This document shows, piece after piece, positions 1 through 5,092 of a DNA stretch of 11,155 bases. Position numbers and translations under genes: made by a program. This stretch comes from an uncultured Eubacteriales bacterium. Lineage in GTDB: Bacteria > Bacillota > Clostridia > Lachnospirales > Anaerotignaceae. The notes under the pieces were generated by a model. The model was given only the letters and a program-made list of their open reading frames with translations. It did not search any database and was not told the origin of the DNA. The stretch covers positions 1-11,155 of the forward strand of contig CAKTER010000040.1 of NCBI GenBank assembly GCA_934552695.1, read 5' to 3'. Position 1 is the stretch's first letter, and every line of letters begins with the position of its first letter.

Positions 1-2
1 AC

Positions 3-98
3 ACGGGCGAAATCGACGTACTGCCAGTGCTTTTTTGGGATGACTTCAGCTGGGTCAGGGCCGATTGGGGTGAACATCCCCATGCTGTACCCCAATAA
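3..98 (+). other. Possible 3' remnant of another gene across the FabK junction
   Basis: Frame 3 is open from the window edge to a TAA at 96-98. Its first part reads GEIDVLPVLFWDDFSWV, which looks more like real protein than the FabK frame does over the same bases. The second half only shadows FabK. One reading is that an unrelated coding segment was joined to fabK at about position 40-58. I do not recognise the protein, and the stretch is short enough to be chance. Confidence 0.2.
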
Positions 99-819
99 GC
101 AGGAGCTGCTGGAGGTGGTGTGGCGGGAGCTGCCGGCCTTTGTGACCCTGAGCGCCGGAAAGCCCGACCCGGAGGCCATTGCGGCCTGCCATGCGGCGGG
201 GATTTTGGTGATTTGTGTAACGGCCACGGCTAAGGCGGCGCTTTCGGCACAACGGATGGGGGCGGACGCTGTGGTGATTGAGGGGGCGGAAAGCGGCGGC
301 CATATTGGCGAGCTTTCGACCCTGACCCTGATGACGGAGGTTATTCCCCAAATGAGTGTTCCGGTGATTGCTGCCGGGGGCTTTGCCGACGGCCGGGGGC
401 TGGCGGCGGCACTGGTGATGGGAGCGGCGGGGGTTCAGGTGGGCACCGCTTTTATGGTAGCCGAGGAATGCACCATTCATCCCCAGGCCAAGGCCCGTAT
501 CTTGGAGGCGGGCAGCGGCGATGTGGTGGTGACCGGCTCGGTCCGGAAGCGGACGGGCGCCGTCCGGGGCATCCGCAGCGATTTTTCTGCGGCCTATCAC
601 AAGCTGGAGGACGCCGGGGGGAGCCGGGAGCAGCTGGAAGAGCTGGCGACGGGCACCAACCGCTTGGCCTTGATTGACGGGGATGTGCAGAACGGGTTTG
701 TGATGGCCGGGCAGGACATTGCGGGCCTAAAGGAAATTCGCCCGGCGAAGGTGATTTTGGACGAAATGATGGCCCAGGCCCGGGAAGCCCTGGCGGCGGG
801 GGCCGGGCTGCTGAAATAA
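40..819 (+). CDS. FabK-like enoyl-ACP reductase II / nitronate monooxygenase family, N-terminally truncated
   Basis: FMN-dependent TIM-barrel oxidoreductase of the FabK / 2-nitropropane dioxygenase family. FabK reduces enoyl-ACP in cytosolic fatty-acid synthesis; nitronate monooxygenases oxidise nitronates, and the two are hard to tell apart here. Visible motifs, numbered from the ATG at 40: GGHIG with His88, the position of the FabK active-site histidine; the phosphate-binding loop AAGGFADG at 111-118; GVQVGT at 131-136; and VMAGQ near the C terminus. Family members are about 310-320 aa. This reading frame gives 259 aa and family-like sequence begins only at GPIGVN (about position 58), so roughly the first 60-70 residues, including the usual N-terminal QGGM region, are missing. 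The ATG at 40 has no ribosome binding site and the residues before GPIGVN do not look like FabK. It may be a pseudogene, or the window edge may lie at a rearrangement or assembly junction. A terminator follows directly. Confidence 0.82.
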   Translation: MTSAGSGPIGVNIPMLYPNKQELLEVVWRELPAFVTLSAGKPDPEAIAACHAAGILVICVTATAKAALSAQRMGADAVVIEGAESGGHIGELSTLTLMTEVIPQMSVPVIAAGGFADGRGLAAALVMGAAGVQVGTAFMVAEECTIHPQAKARILEAGSGDVVVTGSVRKRTGAVRGIRSDFSAAYHKLEDAGGSREQLEELATGTNRLALIDGDVQNGFVMAGQDIAGLKEIRPAKVILDEMMAQAREALAAGAGLLK

Positions 820-840
820 GAAAACGACATAGAAAAACGA

Positions 841-870
841 AAAGGAGTGCGGGGACGCACTTCTTTTTTT
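841..870 (+). terminator. Rho-independent terminator after the fabK-like gene
   Basis: An AGTGCG stem arm (846-851) pairs perfectly with CGCACT (856-861) around a GGGA tetraloop of GNRA type (852-855). The stem extends through a G-T wobble (845/862), a G-C pair (844/863) and A-T pairs into the T tract. Seven T residues follow at 864-870. It starts 21 bases after the fabK stop and separates fabK transcription from the phage operon. The A-rich 5' flank could let it work weakly in the other direction as well. Confidence 0.85.
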
Positions 871-913
871 GTGCGGGAAAAAAAGAGGGCGAGGGGGTGG
901 GAAGGGCAAGAGA

Positions 914-959
914 AAGGGGCAAGGGAAAGGGGCAAGGGGCAAGGGGCAAGGGCAAGGGC
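914..959 (+). repeat. G-rich 7-bp tandem repeat (AAGGGGC)n
   Basis: Four exact AAGGGGC units lie at 914-920, 927-933, 934-940 and 941-947. An AAGGGA variant (921-926) sits between the first two, and two 6-bp AAGGGC units follow at 948-953 and 954-959. Runs of three or four G every six or seven bases on the + strand meet the simple pattern for G-quadruplex formation. The tract lies in non-coding DNA, and the mixture of 6- and 7-bp units looks like replication slippage. Confidence 0.8.
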
Positions 960-970
960 GCAAAGGGGAT

Positions 971-1052
971 ATGCGTACAAAGCCTCCTGCGGGAGTTCTT
1001 CACCGCTAAGGGCGTTAACGTACGCTGTGAAGAAGCTCCCTTAGTCGGCTAA
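971..1052. repeat. Imperfect long hairpin, MITE/REP-like intergenic repeat
   Basis: GGGAG plus TTCTTCAC (991-1003) pairs with GTGAAGAA (1027-1034) and CTCCC (1036-1040), giving 13 bp with one bulged G at 1035. The loop holds the perfect palindrome CGTTAACG (1013-1020) and a GCGT/ACGC mini-stem (1012-1015 with 1022-1025). Competing pairings exist: CTAAGGG (1006-1012) with CCCTTAG (1038-1044), CTCC (984-987) with GGAG (992-995), and TTAG/CTAA around TCGG (1041-1052). From memory, hairpins of this make-up, with a GTACAAAGCCTCC end and a GTTAACGTACGC centre, are scattered between genes in gut Clostridia. I infer a member of that class of dispersed element; it could instead be a structured RNA. 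Confidence 0.55.
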
Positions 1053-1083
1053 CTGTGCGTTGGCTGGGCGGGAATTGGGTCAA

Positions 1084-1166
1084 GGGCAGTGCCCGGATAT
1101 GGCCCGCTCGGGAACCGGTCTTATGGCCCGACTGAGGACGTTGACGGCGTCGGGCCAACGGCCGTC
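1084..1166. repeat. Second inverted-repeat cluster with alternative pairings
   Basis: A perfect 9-bp inverted repeat, TGGCCCGAC (1124-1132) and GTCGGGCCA (1149-1157), encloses 16 bases. Two alternative stems overlap it: GACGGC (1143-1148) with GCCGTC (1161-1166), and CGTTG (1139-1143) with CAACG (1156-1160). A small GGGC/GCCC hairpin lies at 1084-1094, and ATGGCCCG occurs twice (1099-1106 and 1123-1130). No reading frame here looks coding. It may continue the repeat upstream or be an RNA or protein-binding structure; no known RNA family is recognised. Confidence 0.45.
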
Positions 1167-1279
1167 CCCCTCGCTGGAGAAGGGAAAGGGGAGACAAGAG
1201 GAAATGGGGGAGTTTTTTGAAAAAAGGAGGGGATAAGATTTTAGAGGGGAAGAATTGTATTTTACAGGAAAACAAGTGT

Positions 1280-1326
1280 ATTCGGAACGAATGAAGAAAA
1301 GTGGTGGGAAAGCGCAGAATCCTGCG
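1280..1326. promoter_or_regulatory. Operator-like dyads just upstream of the late promoter
   Basis: ATTCG-GAA-CGAAT (1280-1292) is a perfect 5-bp inverted repeat with a 3-base centre. CGCAG-AATC-CTGCG (1313-1317 with 1322-1326) is a second, ending two bases before the -35 box. The 9-mer TTTACAGGA occurs at 1261-1269 and again at 1328-1336, where it overlaps the -35 box. The position fits binding of a phage late activator or repressor. No cognate regulator gene is in the window, and short dyads can arise by chance. Confidence 0.35.
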
Positions 1327-1327
1327 G

Positions 1328-1356
1328 TTTACAGGAGGCTTTGGCACCGATACAAT
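1328..1356 (+). promoter_or_regulatory. Predicted sigma-A promoter of the late (packaging-head-tail) operon
   Basis: The -35 box TTTACA (1328-1333) matches TTGACA at five of six positions. The -10 box TACAAT (1351-1356) matches TATAAT at five of six, and the spacer is exactly 17 bp. Transcription would start near 1363, about 205 bases before the terminase ATG. It is the best promoter-like sequence in the window, lies in the most AT-rich part of the gene-free region, and precedes a run of genes with almost no intergenic space. Strength and use are inferred. Confidence 0.6.
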
Positions 1357-1420
1357 TAACCCGGAACCTGGGAGAGAGAAAACGGGAAAGGGGCGAGAAA
1401 AACGGAGCGGAGGAGACAAG

Positions 1421-1567
1421 GTGCAGAAGCGGGGACGAAGAAACGAGCTGGGGCGGCCGGACGGGAAGGGGTGGTTGGCGATGAGAGCCGGGGAGCTACC
1501 CGACCATCCGGTGATTGCAGCCATGGAGCGCTGGGGCGAGCCCCGGAGGCCGCCGGAGGAGGCCGGG
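1421..1567 (+). pseudogene. Remnant of a small phage ORF (DHPVIxxMER motif)
   Basis: A GTG at 1421 follows a GGAGGAG ribosome binding site (1409-1415, gap 5); an internal ATG lies at 1481. The frame includes DHPVIAAMERWGEP, which resembles from memory the start of a small gut-phage protein reading DHPVIxxMERTGYP and normally followed by a cysteine-pair zinc-ribbon segment. Here no cysteine pairs follow. The frame instead runs out of register into the terminase gene and ends at 1810 as Gly-rich shadow sequence. I read it as a gene whose 3' part was lost when the region upstream of the terminase was rearranged. The good ribosome binding site means a chimeric peptide could still be made. Confidence 0.35.
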
Positions 1568-1568
1568 T

Positions 1569-3041
1569 ATGAGCGAAAATGGGCTGGAAGCTTATATAGC
1601 GGCGTTGCTGGAGAGGCCCTTACCGGAAGCGGGACAGGCCCGGCTGGAGGAGCTTTTAGGGCTGGGGGATTCGGAAGCGGCGGCCCGGAATGTGGCGCTG
1701 GGACTGGCGGCAGGGCTTATCGGCAAGGCCCTGACCGGGGATGTGAGTGCCTTCCGGGAGGTGCGGACGGTGCTTTCGGCAGCGGAGGCCCCGGCAGAGG
1801 AGCGGTTTGAAATCCCGGCCCGGATGATTGCCCCGGCCTTTGCCCCGGTGTATTTTGACCTGCTGGCCGGAGGGCACCGGGAGTATGTGTTGTACGGGGG
1901 CCGGGGCAGCACCAAATCGGCTTTTGTGAGCCTGATGGTTTTGGAGCAGCTGTACCGGAACCCGGAAATCCACGCACTCATTTGCCGGCAGGTGAAGGAC
2001 ACCCTGCGGGACAGCGTGTTTGCCCAAATGCAATGGGCCATCGAAAAGCTGGCGCTGAAGGAACAGTTCGAGTCCCGTGTGAGCCCGCTGGAAATTACCC
2101 GGCGGGCCACAGGGCAGCGGATTCTGTTCCGGGGGGCCGATGACCCGGCCAAGCTGAAGTCCATTAAAACGCCCTTTGGGTACTTAGGGGTGCTGTGGTT
2201 TGAGGAGCTGGACCAGTTTGGCGGGGCCGAGCAGGTGCGGAATATAGAGCAGTCGGTGCTGCGGGGCGGCGAGAGGGCGCTGATTTTTAAGTCGTTTAAC
2301 CCGCCCCGGACCAAAAACAACTGGGCCAACCGGTATTTGCAGACCCCGAAGGAGGGGCGGCTGTGCCACCACAGCACCTACGAGACGGTGCCCCCGGCCT
2401 GGCTGGGGAAAACGTTTTTGGAGGAAGCGGCGTTTTTGAAGGAAACCGACCCGGCAGCCTATGCCCATGAATATTTGGGCGAGGCCAACAGCGCCGGGGG
2501 GCTGGTGTTTGAAAACCTGACGCTACGGGAGATATTGCCGGAGGAGCTGGCGGAGTTCGACCATATTTATATGGGGCTGGACTGGGGGTATTACCCCGAC
2601 CCCTTTGCCTGGGTGAAGGTCCACTACGACCCGGCCCGGCGGCGGCTGTTTTTGCTGGACGAGCTGGTGTGTACCAAATGCACCAACGCCGAGACCGGGC
2701 AGCGGCTGCGGGAGGAAAAGGGGGTCACCGGGGCCGATCGAATCTTGGCCGACAGCGCCGAGCCCAAATCCATTGGGGACTATCGTCAGCAGGGGTTTTT
2801 GTGCCGCCGGGCCAAAAAAGGGCCGGGCAGTGTGGAGACCTCTACCCGGTGGCTGCAATCCCTGGCAGAAATCGTGATTGACCCGGCCCGGTGTCCGGCA
2901 GCGGCGGCGGAGTTTGCCGGGTACGAGTATGAGCGGGACGGGGAGGACAACGTAATCAGCCGGTATCCCGACCGGGACAACCACACCATCGACGCTGTGC
3001 GGTATGCCCTCAGCGAGGTGTGGAGCCGCCGGGGGGAATGA
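1569..3041 (+). CDS. Phage terminase large subunit (PBSX/XtmB type) with small-terminase-like N-terminal extension
   Basis: Motor ATPase and nuclease that drives DNA into the prohead through the portal. The ATG at 1569 follows GGAGGAGG (1555-1562, gap 6); an earlier in-frame ATG at 1515 has no such site. The product is 490 aa. ATPase: Walker A GGRGSTKS 110-117, Walker B region YLGVLWFEELDQF 205-217 with Glu212/Glu213, coupling motif SFNPP 242-246. RNase H-like nuclease: Asp338 in MGLDWG, Asp395 in LADSAEPKS, Asp475 in DNHTIDAVRY. All catalytic positions are present, so the enzyme looks functional. Residues 1-80 lie before the normal start of this family. They contain IGKALTGDVSAFREVRTVL, which resembles the 'KALKGDxxAFxxIRDT' stretch of clostridial phage small terminases; no separate small-subunit gene is found. 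The stop TGA overlaps a possible ATG (ATGA, 3038-3041). Confidence 0.95.
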   Translation: MSENGLEAYIAALLERPLPEAGQARLEELLGLGDSEAAARNVALGLAAGLIGKALTGDVSAFREVRTVLSAAEAPAEERFEIPARMIAPAFAPVYFDLLAGGHREYVLYGGRGSTKSAFVSLMVLEQLYRNPEIHALICRQVKDTLRDSVFAQMQWAIEKLALKEQFESRVSPLEITRRATGQRILFRGADDPAKLKSIKTPFGYLGVLWFEELDQFGGAEQVRNIEQSVLRGGERALIFKSFNPPRTKNNWANRYLQTPKEGRLCHHSTYETVPPAWLGKTFLEEAAFLKETDPAAYAHEYLGEANSAGGLVFENLTLREILPEELAEFDHIYMGLDWGYYPDPFAWVKVHYDPARRRLFLLDELVCTKCTNAETGQRLREEKGVTGADRILADSAEPKSIGDYRQQGFLCRRAKKGPGSVETSTRWLQSLAEIVIDPARCPAAAAEFAGYEYERDGEDNVISRYPDRDNHTIDAVRYALSEVWSRRGE

Positions 3042-3127
3042 CGGAAGAAAAGGCGGAAGCCGGAAAGGAGGCGGGCGGGATGATACAGAGCCGCAGCAAA
3101 ACGGCAGGACGGGAACGCAGCTTGTGA
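3038..3127 (+). CDS. Possible 29-aa ORF coupled to the terminase stop
   Basis: ATG at 3038 overlaps the terminase TGA (ATGA). The frame reads MTEEKAEAGKEAGG, then a second ATG at 3080, and ends at TGA 3125-3127. The internal ATG has a strong AAAGGAGG site (3064-3071, gap 8) and would give only 15 residues. The product is highly charged and low in complexity, with no recognised family. It fills most of the terminase-portal gap and may be a real coupling peptide or simply leader sequence. Confidence 0.25.
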   Translation: MTEEKAEAGKEAGGMIQSRSKTAGRERSL

Positions 3128-3130
3128 CGA

Positions 3131-3140
3131 AGGGAGGTGA
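3131..3140 (+). promoter_or_regulatory. Ribosome binding site fixing the portal start
   Basis: AGGGAGGTGA is a near-perfect anti-SD match seven bases (from GGAGG) before the ATG at 3145. The same frame is open upstream to an ATG at 3004 inside the terminase gene, but that extension is Gly/Arg/Lys-rich and has no site of its own. The portal therefore starts at 3145. Confidence 0.8.
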
Positions 3141-3144
3141 GAGC

Positions 3145-4461
3145 ATGGACAAAAGTATGTATCCGACGTGTGCGGCAAGCCCGGCCATGGAGCGGGCCAT
3201 TGGCCTGTGGAGCCGCATTTACCGGAACCAAAGCCCCTGGCTTATCCCGGGGCAGGTGGAAAGCCTGAACCTGGGGGCAGCCATTGCGGGGAAGCTGGCC
3301 AAGCTGGTAACGGTGGAAATGCAGGCGGAGGTGGTCGGCGGGAAGCGGGCCCAATTTTTAAACGACCAGCTGGCGCCTTTGTTGGCGGGAATGCGCCGGT
3401 ATGTGGAGTATGCCTGCGCCAAGGGCGGCGTGGTGTTTAAGCCCTATCCCGAGGGCCGGGGGCTGGCAGTGGACGTAATCCAGGCCGAAAGCTTTTTCCC
3501 GCTGGCCTTTAACAGCCGGGGGCAGGTGCTTTCGGCGGTGTTTGCCGAGCAAAAGCGGGAAGGCCGGGAGGTGTTTACCAAATGGGAAACCCAGGAGCCG
3601 GTGAAGGGCGGCTACCAAATCACCAACCGGGTGTTTGTAGGGAAGAACCCCTACGGCCCGGGGCAGGAAATCCCTATAGGTGCTTCGCCCTGGAAGGGGC
3701 TGGAGGCCAAGGCGGTGCTGGAGGGCGTGACCGAGCCGCTGTTTGCCTATTTTCGGATTCCTCAGGCCAATCCCATTGACCCCCACAGCCCTTTGGGCGT
3801 GAGCGTGTTTGCCAATGCGGTGGAGCTGATGCGGGAGGCGGACAAGCAATACAGCCGGTTACTGTGGGAGTACGAGGGCGGCGAGCTGGCCATTGACGCC
3901 GACCGGGATGCCCTGCGGCTGACGGAGGACCACTGGGAGCTGCCAAAGGGCAAGGAGCGGCTGTTCCGGGGGCTGGATATTCAGGGCCGGGAGGGCGACC
4001 TGTATCAGGTGTTTGCGCCCCGGCTGCGGGACGACAGCTACTATCAGGGGCTAAACCGGATTTTGACCCGGATTGAGTACAACTGCGGGCTTTCCACCGG
4101 GTCGCTGGCCGAGCCGAAGTATGTGAACCGGACGGCTACGGAGATTCGGGAGAGCAAGCAGGATTTGTACGCTACGGTAGTGGACATCCAGCGGGCGCTG
4201 CAAACGGCGCTGACCCAGCTGGTGGGGGCCATGGATACCTGGGCCAGCCTGCTGCATTTGGCGCCCCGGGGCGAGTATGGCCTGGCCTTTGGCTTTGACG
4301 ACAGCATTGTGGCCGACGCCGAGGAGGCCCGGGCCCGGGATTTGGCGGATGTGGCGGCCGGGATTTTGCAAAAGTACGAATACCGGATGCGCTGGTACGG
4401 CGAGGACGAGACGGTGGCCCGGAAGCGCTGCGGGGTAGAAGAAGGAGGGGAGAGAGCATGA
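3145..4461 (+). CDS. Phage portal protein (SPP1 gp6-like family)
   Basis: The 438-aa dodecameric ring protein at the capsid vertex; it admits DNA, binds the terminase and seats the connector. Family-like features recalled for gut Clostridia phages are LNLGAAIAGKLAKLVTVEM near residues 33-51, RRYVEYACAKGGVVFKPY in the first third, the DPHSPLGVSVFANAVEL segment near the middle, and the EYNCGLSTGSLAEP and RTATEIRESKQ region toward the C terminus, which fits the long clip/stem-helix part of portals. The length is normal for the family. It follows the terminase by about 100 bases. Its TGA overlaps the next ATG (ATGA at 4458), so translation of the scaffold candidate is probably coupled to it. Confidence 0.92.
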   Translation: MDKSMYPTCAASPAMERAIGLWSRIYRNQSPWLIPGQVESLNLGAAIAGKLAKLVTVEMQAEVVGGKRAQFLNDQLAPLLAGMRRYVEYACAKGGVVFKPYPEGRGLAVDVIQAESFFPLAFNSRGQVLSAVFAEQKREGREVFTKWETQEPVKGGYQITNRVFVGKNPYGPGQEIPIGASPWKGLEAKAVLEGVTEPLFAYFRIPQANPIDPHSPLGVSVFANAVELMREADKQYSRLLWEYEGGELAIDADRDALRLTEDHWELPKGKERLFRGLDIQGREGDLYQVFAPRLRDDSYYQGLNRILTRIEYNCGLSTGSLAEPKYVNRTATEIRESKQDLYATVVDIQRALQTALTQLVGAMDTWASLLHLAPRGEYGLAFGFDDSIVADAEEARARDLADVAAGILQKYEYRMRWYGEDETVARKRCGVEEGGERA

Positions 4462-4928
4462 AGCAAAACGAGAAAAAGCCGGAAGAAAAAGGGACGGAAA
4501 CGAAGGCTTTGACGAAAGAACCTTCGGAAAATGAAGCCTTAGGAAAAGGGACTTTGGAAAAAGGAGCTTCGGAAAAAGAGCTTTCGGAAAAAGGGGCTTC
4601 GGAAAAAGAGGTTTCGGACAAAGCGCCTTTGGAAAAGGCTGAGGAGCCCGGGCTGGAGGCGTTGCAGCGGGAGCTGGCTGGATGCCGGGAAGAAATCCGG
4701 CTATTGACGGAGGCCCTGGCCGAGGCCGAACGGCAGGCGGCCCGGGAAAAGGGGCGGGCCGATGGGCTGGAAGCGGCGCTGCACCAGCTGCCCCGGATTG
4801 TGACCGGCGGCGGAGAACCCCTGCCCGAGACGGTGGCGTATACCCGGGAGGAAATTGCCGGGATGTCGGCGGCAGAGATTAACTCCCATTGGCAGGGGAT
4901 TAAAAACAGTTTGAAAAGGCTGTTTTAA
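4458..4928 (+). CDS. Putative capsid scaffolding protein with pentapeptide repeats
   Basis: 156 aa, started from AAGGAGG (4442-4448) with ATGA overlap to the portal. It has three parts. Residues 1-58 are a very Lys/Glu-rich, probably disordered segment built largely of pentapeptides of the E-K-x-x-S/L kind. Residues of about 58-115 are rich in Glu, Ala, Leu and Arg and predicted to form a coiled coil. The C-terminal tail includes YTREEIAGMSAAEI and ends with basic IKNSLKRLF. The YTREEIAxMS pattern is common, from memory, in small proteins preceding the coat gene of gut phages. Position between portal and a P22-type coat, coiled-coil content and a basic C-terminal helix like the coat-binding end of P22 scaffold all suggest scaffolding. 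No catalytic residues suggest a protease. Function is inferred. Confidence 0.6.
   Translation: MKQNEKKPEEKGTETKALTKEPSENEALGKGTLEKGASEKELSEKGASEKEVSDKAPLEKAEEPGLEALQRELAGCREEIRLLTEALAEAERQAAREKGRADGLEAALHQLPRIVTGGGEPLPETVAYTREEIAGMSAAEINSHWQGIKNSLKRLF
4512..4631 (+). repeat. 15-bp tandem repeat encoding E-K-x-x-S/L pentapeptides
   Basis: Eight consecutive 15-base units encode TKEPS, ENEAL, GKGTL, EKGAS, EKELS, EKGAS, EKEVS and DKAPL. Units 4 and 6 (4557-4571 and 4587-4601) differ at one base; the outer units have diverged more, as expected if the array grew from the middle by unequal recombination or slippage. The number of units could differ between related phages without breaking the frame. 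Confidence 0.85.
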
Positions 4929-5038
4929 GAGAAAATGGCCCGGATGCGCCGCAGAGGGGGCCCAAGGGGCCGGGCGGCAAAAAGGCCGGGACGTACAGGA
5001 ACAGAGAAACAGAGGAATACCGAAACAGGAGAAAGAAC

Positions 5039-5084
5039 GAAACAGTGGATACCGAGCGGGGGACTTCCCCCAAAAAGAAAGGGG
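5039..5084 (+). promoter_or_regulatory. Leader hairpin and ribosome binding site of the coat gene
   Basis: GGGGG (5058-5062) pairs with CCCCC (5067-5071) around ACTT, seven bases before the AAAGGGG ribosome binding site (5078-5084). That site is eight bases from the ATG at 5093 but only two from the alternative ATG at 5087, so it favours 5093. Upstream, GAAACAG occurs three times at 16-17-base spacing (5006, 5022, 5039). The hairpin may keep the start site open or stabilise the downstream mRNA. It has no U tract long enough to be a good terminator. Confidence 0.4.
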
Positions 5085-5092
5085 TTATGTTT

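Larger units (their letters stand above)
871..1568. other. 698-bp region without a convincing intact gene
   Basis: In order it holds a purine-rich G-repeat tract, two inverted-repeat clusters (971-1166), a more AT-rich stretch (about 1200-1320) with operator-like dyads, the predicted late promoter, and a small ORF remnant leading into the terminase. Long frames on either strand here are low-complexity (Pro/Ser/Arg-rich or Gly-rich) and have no acceptable start signal. No tRNA, integrase or repressor gene is seen. Confidence 0.7.

Noticed and set aside
452..1003. Minus-strand frame of 183 codons, and related frames at 597-980 and 727-963
   Set aside because: Pro/Ser/Leu-rich low-complexity product, made by the G-rich repeat and the FabK gene read backwards; no ribosome binding site or family resemblance.
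914..1166. Possible CRISPR array or tRNA cluster in the gene-free region
   Set aside because: The repeats are 6-7 bp without spacers, and the hairpins do not form a cloverleaf or contain tRNA-conserved positions.
1217..1245. Alternative promoter: TTGAAA (1217-1222) with a TTTAGA-like -10 box at 1240
   Set aside because: The -10 match is poor compared with the TTTACA/TACAAT pair at 1328-1356, though weak activity cannot be excluded.
1592..2377. Minus-strand frame of 261 codons opposite the terminase
   Set aside because: Antisense shadow of a GC-rich gene; the + strand carries all terminase motifs in order, and the minus frame has no recognisable domain or good start.
2523..3218. Minus-strand frame of 231 codons across the terminase-portal junction
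   Set aside because: Pro/Arg/His-rich shadow sequence covering two well-supported + strand genes.
4172..4621. Minus-strand frame with a repeated SFSEAPF-like pattern
   Set aside because: The periodicity is simply the antisense reading of the 15-bp repeat in the scaffold candidate.
5058..5076. G5/C5 hairpin before the coat gene as a terminator
   Set aside because: It is followed by A residues rather than a T tract on the + strand, so it does not fit rho-independent termination in the direction of the operon.
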